A stretch of DNA of 64,000 bases from an uncultured Bacteroides sp. (GTDB lineage Bacteria > Bacteroidota > Bacteroidia > Bacteroidales > Bacteroidaceae). The notes beneath the pieces were generated by a model that saw nothing but the letters and a program-made list of their open reading frames with translations, did no database searches and was not told where the DNA came from. The first letter of the stretch is position 1, and the number at the start of each line of letters is the position of its first letter. A program made the position numbers and the translations under genes. The stretch lies in the NCBI GenBank assembly GCA_905203765.1, contig CAJKXC010000008.1:1-64000 (forward strand). The letters are read 5' to 3'. Shown piece by piece: positions 1 to 9,328 of the stretch.

Positions 1-117
1 GTCCGTTTGAAGTAATGATGAGGGTAGCCGAGAACTATACCACCTGAATAGTTACAGTAATCTTGTCAAGAGCAGATTTATAAAGATTTAACATAATGGG
101 AGGCTTATGCTTCCCGT

Positions 118-381
118 TTCTGTTTCTGCACCGTCTGTTCTGTCGCTTCGGAACAGATGGTCTGTTTGCTCCAAACGCATCATCTGTTTGCCTTGAACGC
201 ATGGTCTGTTTGCCCCGAACGGATGATGCAAATGACACACGTCAACAAGGCAAATGACACACCTCACCGTCCCAAATGCCACACCTTAGCACCCCGAATG
301 CCAGCCATTTCACCTGTTGAAGTGTGGCATTTGCCCTGCTAAGGTGTGGCATTCGGGACGCTGAAGTGTGGCATTGCAAAC
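118..381. repeat. 22-nt periodic intergenic array with polarity switch
   Basis: Motifs recur every 22 nt in one register. CTGTTTGC starts at 162, 184 and 206. AAATGMCACAC starts at 230, 252 and 274, with a degenerate copy at 296. The opposite-strand form AGTGTGGCAT recurs from 320, 342 and 364. A related unit (CTGTCGCTTC) lies at 140. The second half is therefore the reverse complement of the middle, and a 17-bp perfect inverted repeat joins 275-291 with 337-353. The period is not a multiple of three, so it is not a simple coding repeat. Function unknown. Confidence 0.85.
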
Positions 382-401
382 GGCAAGGAGAGGGAAGAAA
401 C

Positions 402-431
402 AAAAAACGGAGAAGCATTGCTTCTCCGTTT
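402..431 (-). terminator. Rho-independent terminator of alaS
   Basis: Arms AAACGGAGAAGCA (405-417) and TGCTTCTCCGTTT (419-431) form a 13-bp stem with a tiny loop. Read on the minus strand, the stem is followed by a run of T (the A run at 402-407 on the plus strand), the classic intrinsic terminator layout. It lies about 160 nt past the alaS stop. Confidence 0.8.
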
Positions 432-588
432 ATCCTAATTTAAAATTGAAGTATCTATAACTTGACATTACAAAGATACTACAATCGAAAGCCGAAGTCA
501 AGTGTTTCGGTGATTATTTTACATTTTCTCCAAAAAGAAGCTTCAATGTTCAGTTAGCGCAACCGTGGTTACTGTAACGGTGGTTGCG

Positions 589-3207
589 TTACAGTCCTGC
601 CAGTTCCAACACTTTATCAACGGCTGCATTCAGTCCGTCTGCGTTCTTTCCGCCGGCAGTAGCGAAGTGAGGCTGACCGCCGCCACCGCCTTGAATCAGT
701 TTGGCAGCTTCTTTCACCAGGTTACCGGCTTTCAGTCCGCCGGCTACGAGGTTGTCGCTCAGCATTACTGTCAGCATCGGTTTGCCTTCGCATTCCGTTC
801 CGGCAACGAAGAACAGGTTCTCCGTTATCTGTCCGCGCAACTGGAAGGCGATGTTCTTCACCGTTTCGGCAGGCAGCGGAGCGCAGAACTTGATGACCTT
901 CACGCCGTGTCTTTCCTGGATGCTGTTCAGCAATTTATCCTTTATCTGTGCTTCCTTCTCCTTCATGAAGTCTTCCACCTGCTTCTTCAGCCCGGCGTTC
1001 TCTTCGATGTACTTACGGATAGTTCCGGCAAGGTCGGGAGCATTGTTGAAGAGAGCCTTCAGGTCGCGCAGCGTATCTTGTACGGAATCCATCATTTCTT
1101 CCACCCGTGCTCCTGTATAAGCCTCGATACGGCGTACACCGGCAGCAACGGAACTCTCGGAAGTAATCTTCATCATTCCGATGTTTCCGGTAGCGGCTAC
1201 GTGCGTTCCGCCACAGAACTCAACCGAAGAACCGAACTGGATAACGCGTACATGGTCGCCGTACTTCTCGCCGAAGAGGGCGATGGCGCCCAGTTCTTTG
1301 GCATCTTCGATGGGGATGTTGCGGTATTCCTTCAAAGGAATGTTGGCGCGGATCTTGGCATTTACCAGATGTTCCACCTGGCGGATCTCTTCGTCCGTCA
1401 CCTTCTGGAAGTGGGAGAAGTCGAAGCGCAGGGAGTCCGGCGTAACCAAAGAACCCTTCTGCTCTACGTGCTCGCCCAACACTTCGCGCAGGGCAGCGTC
1501 CAGCAAGTGGGTGGCAGAGTGGTTGGCGGCACAGGCGGCACGCTTGTCGGTGTCTACGCAAGCCATCATCGGAGCTTCCAGATGTTCGGGCAGCTTCTTG
1601 GTGAGGTGGATTGGCAGGTTGTTTTCCTTCTTGGTGTCAACCACCTCGATGGTTTCGAACTCGCTGACCAATACACCGGTATCACCTACCTGACCGCCGC
1701 TTTCGGCGTAGAACGGAGTCTTGTCCAGTACAATCTGATACAAGGTCTGGTTCTTCTGCTTTATCTGGCGATAGCGCAGGATAGAGGTTTCGTATTCGGT
1801 ATAGTCGTAGCCTACGAACTCGGTAGTGCCTTCTTTCAGCGTAATCCAGTCACCGGTTTCAACGGCGGCGGCATTGCGGGCGCGTTGTTTCTGCTGCTGC
1901 ATTTCGGCATCGAACTCTTTGATGTCGGCGGTCATGCCGTTTTCGCGGAGGATAAGTTCGGTGAGGTCGAGCGGAAAGCCGAACGTATCATAGAGCGTAA
2001 AGGCGTCTTTACCGCTGATTTCGGTCTTGCCGGCTGCCTTGGCATCCGCCATGGTCTTATCCAGCAGACGGATACCGGTCTCCAAAGTACGGAGGAAAGA
2101 ATCTTCTTCTTCTTTAATGACTTTGGCTATCAGTTCTTTCTGTGCATTCAATTCGGGGTATGCGCCGCCCATGTTTTCGATGAGTACGGGCAACAACTTG
2201 TACATGAAAGCCTGCTTCTGTCCGAGGAACGTGTAGCCGTAGCGCACTGCACGGCGGAGGATACGGCGGATTACGTAACCTGCCTTGGCATTGCTCGGAA
2301 GCTGGCCGTCGGTGATGGAGAAGGCGATTGTACGGATGTGGTCGGCAATTACGCGCATGGCGATGTCCTGCTGTTCGTTTTTGCCGTATGTGGCTCCCGT
2401 CATGTCGCCGATGGCTTTCAGTATCGGTTGGAAAACATCGGTGTCGTAGTTGGAAGTCTTGCCTTGCAGTGTACGTACCAGGCGTTCAAAGCCCATACCG
2501 GTGTCGATTACTTTGGCGGGGAGTCCTTCGAGGCTGCCGTCTGCCTTGCGGTTGAACTGCATGAATACAAGATTCCATATCTCGATAACCTGCGGATGGT
2601 CTTTGTTCACCAGTTGCGAACCGGGTACTTTGGCCTTTTCTTCTTCCGAACGCGAATCCACGTGAATTTCGGAGCACGGGCCACAAGGGCCGGTATCACC
2701 CATTTCCCAGAAGTTATCGTGTTTGTTTCCGTTAAGGATATGGTCTTTCGGCAGGAACTGTTCCCAATAGGAAGCGGCTTCGTTGTCGCGTTCCAGGCCT
2801 TCTTCGGGGCTGCCTTCGAATACGGTGGCGTAGAGGTCTTTCGGGTCGAGCTTCAGCACATCGACCAGATATTCCCATGCCCAGGAGATGGCTTCTTTCT
2901 TGAAGTAGTCGCCAAACGACCAGTTGCCCAGCATCTCGAACATGGTGTGGTGGTAGGTATCGTGACCCACTTCCTCCAGGTCGTTGTGCTTTCCGCTTAC
3001 GCGAAGGCATTTCTGCGAGTCAGCAACTCTTTTGTATTTCGCCGGGTGGTTGCCCAAAATAATATCTTTAAACTGGTTCATTCCCGCATTGGTGAACATC
3101 AACGTGGGGTCATCCTTAATCACCATCGGGGCCGAAGGCACTATCTGGTGACCTTTACTTTCGAAGAAACTCTTGAAAGAGTCTCTGATTTCGTTTGCAG
3201 TCAACAT
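589..3207 (-). CDS. alaS: Alanine--tRNA ligase
   Basis: Charges tRNA-Ala with alanine in the cytoplasm and edits mischarged Ser/Gly. The 872-residue length is normal for the family. The class II catalytic core is N-terminal (the FTNAGMNQFKD element near residue 38). The editing domain carries HSATHLLDAA near residue 562, and the metal-binding CGGTHV element lies near residue 665. A C-terminal DHHA1-like part ends with the glycine-rich stretch QGGGGGQPHFATAGG. The gene is single-cistron, divergent from the M23 peptidase gene, with a terminator about 160 nt downstream. The opposite strand is open for 884 codons, which is a coding shadow. Confidence 0.98.
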   Translation of the reverse strand: MLTANEIRDSFKSFFESKGHQIVPSAPMVIKDDPTLMFTNAGMNQFKDIILGNHPAKYKRVADSQKCLRVSGKHNDLEEVGHDTYHHTMFEMLGNWSFGDYFKKEAISWAWEYLVDVLKLDPKDLYATVFEGSPEEGLERDNEAASYWEQFLPKDHILNGNKHDNFWEMGDTGPCGPCSEIHVDSRSEEEKAKVPGSQLVNKDHPQVIEIWNLVFMQFNRKADGSLEGLPAKVIDTGMGFERLVRTLQGKTSNYDTDVFQPILKAIGDMTGATYGKNEQQDIAMRVIADHIRTIAFSITDGQLPSNAKAGYVIRRILRRAVRYGYTFLGQKQAFMYKLLPVLIENMGGAYPELNAQKELIAKVIKEEEDSFLRTLETGIRLLDKTMADAKAAGKTEISGKDAFTLYDTFGFPLDLTELILRENGMTADIKEFDAEMQQQKQRARNAAAVETGDWITLKEGTTEFVGYDYTEYETSILRYRQIKQKNQTLYQIVLDKTPFYAESGGQVGDTGVLVSEFETIEVVDTKKENNLPIHLTKKLPEHLEAPMMACVDTDKRAACAANHSATHLLDAALREVLGEHVEQKGSLVTPDSLRFDFSHFQKVTDEEIRQVEHLVNAKIRANIPLKEYRNIPIEDAKELGAIALFGEKYGDHVRVIQFGSSVEFCGGTHVAATGNIGMMKITSESSVAAGVRRIEAYTGARVEEMMDSVQDTLRDLKALFNNAPDLAGTIRKYIEENAGLKKQVEDFMKEKEAQIKDKLLNSIQERHGVKVIKFCAPLPAETVKNIAFQLRGQITENLFFVAGTECEGKPMLTVMLSDNLVAGGLKAGNLVKEAAKLIQGGGGGQPHFATAGGKNADGLNAAVDKVLELAGL

Positions 3208-3270
3208 ACTCTCTATTGATTTATCTGATTCTAATTTGATTTACCTTCTCTTGTCGTTTTTTGCCCGTTT

Positions 3271-3298
3271 CTTACTACTAACTACTTGCTACTTAGTC
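3271..3298. repeat. Heptamer repeat in the alaS leader
   Basis: Four 7-nt units read CTTACTA, CTAACTA, CTTGCTA, CTTAGTC. They lie in the presumed 5' leader of alaS on the minus strand. The same 7-nt periodicity recurs before several other genes in this window. Confidence 0.6.
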
Positions 3299-3321
3299 TT
3301 AATATTCTTGAAAAAACTGTG

Positions 3322-3349
3322 CAAAGATAGCTTGTTTTTATTACTTTTG
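3322..3349. promoter_or_regulatory. Divergent -7 boxes between alaS and the M23 peptidase
   Basis: On the minus strand, TATCTTTG (3322-3329) matches the Bacteroides -7 consensus TAnnTTTG upstream of alaS. On the plus strand, TACTTTTG (3342-3349) matches it upstream of the peptidase gene. No clear -33 TTTG was found at 19-21 nt for either, so both are supported by the -7 box only. Confidence 0.5.
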
Positions 3350-3378
3350 TCGCATTGACAAGCGAAATATTTCCTAAG

Positions 3379-4347
3379 ATGCGCAAAGTTTACTACATTT
3401 ATAATCCCCAAACGCAGACGTACGATCGTATTTATCCTACCGTAAGGCAGCGGGCGCTGAGTATTCTCCGCCGTTTGTTTATCGGTATGGGGCTGGGCGC
3501 GGGCAGTTTTATTGTGCTGTTGCTCATCTTCGGTTCGCCGTCGGAGAAGGAGTTGAGAAAAGAAAACAGCAAGCTGAAAGCTCAGTACAACGTGCTTTCG
3601 CGCCGGATGGACGAAGCGATGGGCGTGTTGCAGGACGTACAGCAACGCGACGATAACCTCTATCGGGTCATATTCCAGGCAGATCCAATATCTTCTGCCA
3701 TTCGCAAGGCGGGTTATGGCGGTACCAATCGCTACGAGCACCTGATGGATATGGCGAACTCCGAACTCGTAATCAATACCACCCAAAAGCTGGACTTGCT
3801 TACCAAGCAGCTCTATATCCAGTCACGCTCTTTCGACGATGTGGTGGAGATGTGTAAGAATCATGACGAGATGTTGCGCTGTATGCCTGCCATCCAGCCT
3901 ATTTCCAATAAAGACTTGCGTAAGACCGCTTCCGGCTACGGAACGCGTATCGACCCCATTTATGGTACTACCAAGTTCCATGCCGGCATGGACTTCTCCG
4001 CCCACCCCGGTACGGAAGTTTATGCTACCGGTGACGGTACGGTGATAAAGGCGGGATGGGAGACGGGCTACGGCAACGTTGTCATCATCGACCACGGATT
4101 CGGTTATCAGACCTGGTATGCCCATATGCGCGCTTTCCGCACAAGGGTAGGCAAGCGGGTGGTACGCGGTGAAGTGATAGGCGAAGTGGGCAGCACCGGC
4201 AAAAGCACCGGACCGCACCTGCACTATGAAGTGCACGTGAAGGGGCAGGTGGTGAATCCCGTCAACTACTACTTCATGGACTTGAGCGCCGAGGACTATG
4301 ACCGCATGATACAGATTGCATCCAATCATGGTAAGGTGCTGGATTAA
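3379..4347 (+). CDS. M23 family metallopeptidase, membrane-anchored
   Basis: A LytM/M23-type zinc endopeptidase expected to cut peptidoglycan cross-links in the periplasm. From the ATG at 3379 it is 322 residues. One N-terminal membrane segment (about residues 38-56, LFIGMGLGAGSFIVLLLIFG) is followed by a coiled-coil-like stretch (about 60-100). The C-terminal M23 domain has all zinc motifs: HAGMDF (HxxxD), YAHM, and HLHYE (HxH). A reading frame opens earlier from a TTG at 3355, but MRKVYYIYNPQ starting at 3379 is the natural start. A MerR-type regulator gene follows after 28 nt, so the two are likely co-transcribed. Confidence 0.92.
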   Translation: MRKVYYIYNPQTQTYDRIYPTVRQRALSILRRLFIGMGLGAGSFIVLLLIFGSPSEKELRKENSKLKAQYNVLSRRMDEAMGVLQDVQQRDDNLYRVIFQADPISSAIRKAGYGGTNRYEHLMDMANSELVINTTQKLDLLTKQLYIQSRSFDDVVEMCKNHDEMLRCMPAIQPISNKDLRKTASGYGTRIDPIYGTTKFHAGMDFSAHPGTEVYATGDGTVIKAGWETGYGNVVIIDHGFGYQTWYAHMRAFRTRVGKRVVRGEVIGEVGSTGKSTGPHLHYEVHVKGQVVNPVNYYFMDLSAEDYDRMIQIASNHGKVLD

Positions 4348-4374
4348 TGGAGAATGGATAATTGATAATTAGGA
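4347..4374. repeat. Heptamer repeat directly before the merR start
   Basis: Four 7-nt units ATGGAGA, ATGGATA, ATTGATA, ATTAGGA fill the whole gap between the peptidase stop and the ATG at 4376. They belong to the short-period class seen before other genes here. Confidence 0.6.
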
Positions 4375-4375
4375 A

Positions 4376-4762
4376 ATGCTGAATACGGATAAGGATTTAA
4401 AGCTGTATTATTCCATCGGCGAAGTTGCCAGGATGTTTGGTGTCAACGAGTCGACGTTGCGCTTCTGGGAGAAAGAGTTTCCGCAACTCAAACCCAAGAA
4501 GGCGGGGCGCGGCATACGCCAGTATCGCAAGGAAGACGTCGAAACCGTGAAGCTGATTTACCACCTGGTGAAGGAGCGCGGCATGACCTTGCCCGGCGCC
4601 CGCCAGCGGATGAAGGATAATAAGGAAGCCACCGTACGCAACTTTGAAATCGTAGACCGCCTGAAGGCTATCCGCGAAGAACTGGTAGGCATGAAGCTGG
4701 CGCTCGATGCCTTTACCTATGAAGATGTGGAGACGCTGAAAGAAAACCTGACTAATCCTTAA
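4376..4762 (+). CDS. MerR family transcriptional regulator
   Basis: A 128-residue DNA-binding protein with an N-terminal MerR winged helix-turn-helix (YYSIGEVARMFGVNESTLRF, about residues 10-29, then WEKEFPQLKPKK and the RQYRKEDVETVKLI wing). The C-terminal part is a short helix suited to dimerisation. No cysteine cluster or ligand domain is visible, so the signal is unknown. It follows the M23 peptidase by 28 nt and converges on the RelA/SpoT gene with only 23 nt between stops and no obvious terminator. Confidence 0.88.
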   Translation: MLNTDKDLKLYYSIGEVARMFGVNESTLRFWEKEFPQLKPKKAGRGIRQYRKEDVETVKLIYHLVKERGMTLPGARQRMKDNKEATVRNFEIVDRLKAIREELVGMKLALDAFTYEDVETLKENLTNP

Positions 4763-4785
4763 TCAGTCCCCCGTAAGCAATAGAC

Positions 4786-7041
4786 TTATTCTTCCACTCT
4801 GGTCACCTGCTTGATGTTCTGTATCTGCTTCAGATTGTCGCAGATGCTCCGTACGTCGTCTACATCGTGTACATATAGCTGTATTCTTCCTTCAAAGATG
4901 CCGTCGATGGTCTCGATGGTCAGTTTGCGGATGTTTACATTGAGCTGGCGTGAGATGACTTGCGTCACTTCGTTCAGCAGTCCCATACTGTCTATACCTT
5001 TTAAATATATGGTGACGAGGAAGGACAAGTCCTTGTGCGTATCCCATTCGGTGGCGATGATGCGGTTGCCGTAGCTGCTCTTGAGGCGGGCGGCAACGGG
5101 GCATTGGCGCTTGTGGATGATAACCCGGTTGTTCTCGTCTATATAACCCAGTACGTCGTCACCGGGGATGGGGTGGCAGCAGTCGGCCATGATGTAGTTC
5201 TTCGAGATGGTTTCTTCCGTCAGCTTCAATATCTGCTTGGTGTTGATCTTCTCCTGCGGGGTCTTTTCTTCGGGTTGCTCTTTGGGAGTGTCTTTGCTGT
5301 CTTTGTTGCCGAAGGAGAAGGTCAGGAACTTTTTCCAGTTGGTACCTTGTTTCTCTTTGAAGGCATTCCTGTCCGCATCGCCCAGTACGAGTTTCTTGCT
5401 GCCTACGGCAACGAGCAGTTCGTCGCGGGTGTGGAAGTTGTGCAGCTTCGTCAGTTTGTCCAAAGAAGCATCGTCCATACGGATGTCTTCGTTCTTGAGG
5501 AACTCGCCTACTATGTTTTCGCCTTCCTTCTGGTTGGCTTTCGCTTCTCTGCGCAGGATGGCCGCAATCTTGGCACGGGCACGGGCGGTGGTGGCATACA
5601 CTTCCCATTCCGGTTGCACGCGCTGCGACTTGGAAGTCAATATCTCTACCTGGTCGCCGCTTTGCAACTTATGGCTGAGCGGAACCAGTTTGTGGTTCAC
5701 CTTTGCTCCGATGCAATGGCTGCCGATGTCGGTGTGCAGCGAGAAGGCAAAGTCCAGTGCCGTAGCATTCTGCGGCAGGGTTTTCAGGTCGCCTTTCGGA
5801 GTAAACACAAAGATTTCCGATGCAAACAGGTTCAGTTTGATGGTGTCGAGGAAGTCGATGGCATCCGGTTGCGGGTCGTCCAGAATCTCCTTGATGGTAC
5901 GCAACCATTTCTCCAATTCGCCTTCGTCCTCGCCGCCACCGCCTTCTTTGTACTTCCAGTGGGCGGCAAAGCCTTGTTCGGCAACGTCGTTCATGCGTTC
6001 GCTGCGTATCTGTACCTCGATCCACTGCCCATTGTTGCCCATCAGGGTGACGTGCAGCGCCTGGTAACCGTTGGCTTTGGGGTGGCTCACCCAGTCGCGC
6101 AGGCGGTCGGGGTGCGGTTTGTATATCTTGGAGATGGAGACGTAGATGTCGAAACAGTCGTTCAGTTCTTCTTCCAGGTTGCGGGGCTCGAAGATGATGC
6201 GCACTGCCAGCAGGTCGTAGATTTCCTCGAAGGGCACGTGCTTGGTCTGCATCTTGTTCCAGATGGAGTAGATGGACTTGACGCGGGCAAGGATGCGGTA
6301 CTTCATTCCCATCTTGTCCAGTTGCTCGCGTATGGGAGCGGTGAACTCCTTGAACACCTTGTCTCGCTCTACGGCGGTTGCGGCAAGTTTCTCTTCTATT
6401 TCGTGATATTCTTCGGGATGTTCGTACTTGAAACTCAGGTTTTCCAGTTCGGTCTTGATCTTGTACAAACCCAGGCGGTTGGCAAGCGGGGCGTAGATGT
6501 AGAGGGTTTCTCCGGCAATCTTGAACTGCTTGTTGGGCAGCATGGAACCCAGCGTGCGCATATTGTGCAGGCGGTCGGCTATCTTGATCAGGATTACACG
6601 GACATCGTCGGACATGGTGAGCAGCAACTTCTTGAAGTTCTCTGCCTGTGCCGAAGCACGGTCGCCGAAGATGCCGCCGGATATTTTGGTCAGTCCGTCT
6701 ACAATCTGGGCAATCTTGGGGCCGAAGATGTTTTCGATATCTTCTACGGTATAGTCGGTGTCCTCTACCACGTCGTGCAGCAATGCCGAGCAGATAGAGG
6801 TAGAGCCCAGTCCGATTTCGTTGCACACAATCTTGGCAACGGCAATGGGGTGCATGATATAGGGTTCGCCCGAACGGCGCTTGATACCTTTGTGCGCCTG
6901 GTTGGCAAAGTTAAATGCTTTTGTTATGATTTCGACGCGCTTGCGGTGTTTGGTTGCCAAATAGTCGTTCAACAGTTCTTGGAATGCCTGTTCAATCATT
7001 TCTTCTTCGGCTTTCTCTTTCTGGCTTACATTCTCATCCAT
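4786..7041 (-). CDS. Bifunctional (p)ppGpp synthase/hydrolase (RelA/SpoT homologue)
   Basis: Makes and breaks the stringent-response alarmone (p)ppGpp. From the ATG at 7041 (MDENVSQKEK), preceded by an AAGGAG-type ribosome site, it is 751 residues, the usual Rsh length. Domains in order: HD hydrolase (HDVVED near residue 90), synthetase (IYDLLAVRIIF, then GYQALHV and EVQIRS), TGS (about 400-460), and a C-terminal ACT domain. The intact HD motif suggests active hydrolysis. It is the last gene of the parA-parB-DUF5683-transglycosylase-rsh run on this strand. An in-frame extension to 7080 is possible but lacks support. Confidence 0.96.
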   Translation of the reverse strand: MDENVSQKEKAEEEMIEQAFQELLNDYLATKHRKRVEIITKAFNFANQAHKGIKRRSGEPYIMHPIAVAKIVCNEIGLGSTSICSALLHDVVEDTDYTVEDIENIFGPKIAQIVDGLTKISGGIFGDRASAQAENFKKLLLTMSDDVRVILIKIADRLHNMRTLGSMLPNKQFKIAGETLYIYAPLANRLGLYKIKTELENLSFKYEHPEEYHEIEEKLAATAVERDKVFKEFTAPIREQLDKMGMKYRILARVKSIYSIWNKMQTKHVPFEEIYDLLAVRIIFEPRNLEEELNDCFDIYVSISKIYKPHPDRLRDWVSHPKANGYQALHVTLMGNNGQWIEVQIRSERMNDVAEQGFAAHWKYKEGGGGEDEGELEKWLRTIKEILDDPQPDAIDFLDTIKLNLFASEIFVFTPKGDLKTLPQNATALDFAFSLHTDIGSHCIGAKVNHKLVPLSHKLQSGDQVEILTSKSQRVQPEWEVYATTARARAKIAAILRREAKANQKEGENIVGEFLKNEDIRMDDASLDKLTKLHNFHTRDELLVAVGSKKLVLGDADRNAFKEKQGTNWKKFLTFSFGNKDSKDTPKEQPEEKTPQEKINTKQILKLTEETISKNYIMADCCHPIPGDDVLGYIDENNRVIIHKRQCPVAARLKSSYGNRIIATEWDTHKDLSFLVTIYLKGIDSMGLLNEVTQVISRQLNVNIRKLTIETIDGIFEGRIQLYVHDVDDVRSICDNLKQIQNIKQVTRVEE

Positions 7042-7109
7042 ACTGCTTCTCCTTTCTTCACTTTCTGCAAAAATAAGCAAATTTCAACATCGAACAAGCA
7101 TTTGTTCCT

Positions 7110-8411
7110 TTATTTGTAAATCTTCAATTGCTTTCCGGCAGAAATATTATTGTTGCGCAGCCCGTTCCAGCTCTTCAATTGGTTCACCGTGACGCGGTAT
7201 CGCCGTGCAATGGTTGATAAAGTTTCTCCACTGCGTATTTTATGATAGGTCACATCGCCCGTCCCTTTGCTGGCGGTGGCTCTGCTGCCGCGTGCCGTGG
7301 CACGTGTGTCGGAGACGGCAACCGTCCGGCGGTTCTTGAACAACTCGTTGCTGCGATGGGCGTAGATGGTGTCCTGGCTGTCAATAAACGTGCTGATGTA
7401 ATTCACCGGCAGGCGCAATGTCTGCGGTTTGCTGTCTCCCGGGATAATGTTCTTCTTGAATTGCGGGTTCAGGCTTTTTATCTCGTCCAGCCCGATGCCG
7501 CATACGTCGGCAATCTGCTCGAAGTGCAGGTTGCGGTTCACTTGCACGGTGTCGGTCGCATCGGGGATGTTGGTCTCCATGGGGCAGATGTTGTGCTTGC
7601 AGTAATAAGTCATCACGTAGTTGGCGGCGATGAAGGCGGGCACATAGCCGCGTGTCTCTTTGGGCAGGAAGTTGTATATTTCCCAGTAGTCGGTCTTGCC
7701 GCCGGCACGGCGGATAGCCTTGTTGATGGTACCGGGACCGCAATTATAAGCGGCAATCACCAGGTTCCAGTCCTTATATATATCGTACATGTCTTTCAGG
7801 TAGCGGGCAGCGGCCCAGGTCGCCTTGATCGGGTCGCGGCGTTCGTCCACCAGGCTGTTGCTTTCCAGACCGTACATCTTTCCGGTATTGAGCATAAACT
7901 GCCACAGCCCGCAGGCACCTGCACGCGACACGGCAGAGGGGTTGAGGGCGGACTCGATGATAGGCAGGTATTTCAGTTCCATCGGCAGACCGTAGGTATC
8001 CAGAGCTTCTTCAAAGATAGGCATATAGAAGTTGCAGGCACTTAGCATGAAGGCTACCTGGTTGCGCAGGCGTCCGGCATACATGTCGATGAACTTACGC
8101 ACAATCTCGTTGTAGGGCATCTCCATCACGGTCGGCATGCGCGACAGGCGGTCGATATATACCGAGTCGCTGAACAGAGGGTTCTCTGTCGAGGTGCTGC
8201 AATCCTTGCCCAGGTCGATGTAGTTCTTTGCTTTCCAGTCGGTGAGCAGGCTGTCCAGCGGGTAAGTCATACTTTTGGGCAGTTCGATGCTTTCCTGGCG
8301 TTCTGCTCCATTCTCGCGGATGAGTACTTCTACGCTTTCTTGCGCGTGCATTGTCGGAGCGGCAAGGAGAGCGCAGAACAGGAATGAGGAACTGACGAGT
8401 ATTTTCTTCAT
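7110..8411 (-). CDS. MltD-like lytic transglycosylase with LysM
   Basis: Cleaves the glycan strands of peptidoglycan in the periplasm. It is 433 residues from MKKILVSSS at 8411, with a signal peptide ending near LAAPTMHAQ. The SLT domain carries the catalytic Glu in LPIIESALNPSAVSRAGACG and the conserved GLWQFM and AAYNCGPG segments. One C-terminal LysM domain (about residues 385-432, YHKIRSGETLSTIARRYRV) binds glycan. A frame extension to 8432 is possible, but the signal peptide fixes the start. It lies between the DUF5683 gene and rsh in the segregation operon. Confidence 0.93.
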   Translation of the reverse strand: MKKILVSSSFLFCALLAAPTMHAQESVEVLIRENGAERQESIELPKSMTYPLDSLLTDWKAKNYIDLGKDCSTSTENPLFSDSVYIDRLSRMPTVMEMPYNEIVRKFIDMYAGRLRNQVAFMLSACNFYMPIFEEALDTYGLPMELKYLPIIESALNPSAVSRAGACGLWQFMLNTGKMYGLESNSLVDERRDPIKATWAAARYLKDMYDIYKDWNLVIAAYNCGPGTINKAIRRAGGKTDYWEIYNFLPKETRGYVPAFIAANYVMTYYCKHNICPMETNIPDATDTVQVNRNLHFEQIADVCGIGLDEIKSLNPQFKKNIIPGDSKPQTLRLPVNYISTFIDSQDTIYAHRSNELFKNRRTVAVSDTRATARGSRATASKGTGDVTYHKIRSGETLSTIARRYRVTVNQLKSWNGLRNNNISAGKQLKIYK

Positions 8412-8455
8412 ATATGCGAGTTTATGTATCATAGGTATTGGCTTTAATTTTGGTA

Positions 8456-9328
8456 TTAGAATCGGAAACTACATTGCACGCCCACAGACTTGCCCGACGA
8501 GCGTGTGGTGGTTTGGTTGTCGAATACTGTCGGCTCTACCCTCATGCTGAGGTCGGGCGTGATGTCGAAATTCGACAGTTCGGCATCTACATAGGCATCT
8601 ACTACCGACAGCAAGTATACGCCGATGAATGCAAAGATACTCAAATCCCTGTATCGGCGATAGGTATCTTTGCGTTTTCTTAATAATTCCGTCATTTGGG
8701 TTTCGGAAAACTTATAACCGGGGGGGAGCAGGTCGGTGATGCTGCTGGATTGCCAGTTCCCATTTACAGCATCCTTGTAGGCGGACGAATAGTCCTTGTA
8801 CATCTTGTTGTTCCAGGTCAGGGCGTATGCACAACCCGCAAAGCCACCGTAGAAGATGGGGAGTTTCCAGTATTTACGGTTGTATATTTGTCCGCCGCCG
8901 GGGATGACGAGTGCCAGCCAGGTTGCCTTTACGGGGTTGGGAATCCATACCTTTTTATCTACCGCTCTTTGCAGGCTGTCCGTCGGGACGGGCTCTGGCT
9001 TCAGCTTGGGGCTGGCAGTCATTTCGAGCAGTTTCTTTTTGTTCTCGGCCGCAAGACTGTCCGCCACGGCAAGGCTGTCGTTGCTCATGGCAATTCTCTG
9101 CGGAGCGGTCCGGTCTGTTTTCAGCGTCAGACTGTCTTTCAGGTTTAAGCTGTCGGCGTGCTGTTGCAGGGCTTGGTGTGCGGTGCCAAGTGTGTCTGTG
9201 TGAATTCGTTGCGACCGCTTGGCGGCTGCGCGCGGACGGTTTTGGCCATACATAGCAATCCCTGCCGTCTGTATAAAACAAAGCAGCAGGGCGATGGCTA
9301 CTTGATATATTCTTCTCTTTTTACTCAT
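8456..9328 (-). CDS. DUF5683 domain-containing protein
   Basis: A 290-residue protein of unknown function found widely in Bacteroidetes beside parB. It starts with a signal-like hydrophobic segment (VAIALLLCFIQTAGIAMYG, about residues 10-28). A low-complexity linker follows, then the conserved core KATWLALVIPGGGQIYNRKYW, and hydrophobic segments (FYGGFAGCAYALTW and LSIFAFIGVYLLSVVDAYVDA) that suggest membrane insertion. Its start directly abuts the parB stop (9329/9328), so translation of the two is probably coupled. Role inferred only from neighbours. Confidence 0.85.
   Translation of the reverse strand: MSKKRRIYQVAIALLLCFIQTAGIAMYGQNRPRAAAKRSQRIHTDTLGTAHQALQQHADSLNLKDSLTLKTDRTAPQRIAMSNDSLAVADSLAAENKKKLLEMTASPKLKPEPVPTDSLQRAVDKKVWIPNPVKATWLALVIPGGGQIYNRKYWKLPIFYGGFAGCAYALTWNNKMYKDYSSAYKDAVNGNWQSSSITDLLPPGYKFSETQMTELLRKRKDTYRRYRDLSIFAFIGVYLLSVVDAYVDAELSNFDITPDLSMRVEPTVFDNQTTTRSSGKSVGVQCSFRF

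Larger units (their letters stand above)
1..588. other. Intergenic region downstream of alaS with repeats, no gene seen
   Basis: I see no credible gene here; short open frames on both strands overlap a repeat array and look unlike proteins. The stretch holds a 22-nt periodic array (about 118-381), a terminator for alaS (402-431), and an imperfect inverted repeat just after the alaS stop (about 556-589, CGCAACC and GTTAC arms against GTAAC and GGTTGCG). Confidence 0.7.

Noticed and set aside
118..381. The 22-nt array looked at first like a CRISPR or VNTR.
   Set aside because: Units are degenerate with no conserved 25-40 nt repeat and no unique spacers, and no cas gene is present.
565..3219. 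An 884-codon open frame on the plus strand opposite alaS.
   Set aside because: It is the exact antisense of a well-supported gene; its composition (F/V/H-rich) and lack of motifs mark it as a shadow.
5035..7119. A 694-codon open frame opposite the RelA/SpoT gene.
   Set aside because: Antisense shadow of a clear gene; no promoter or motif.
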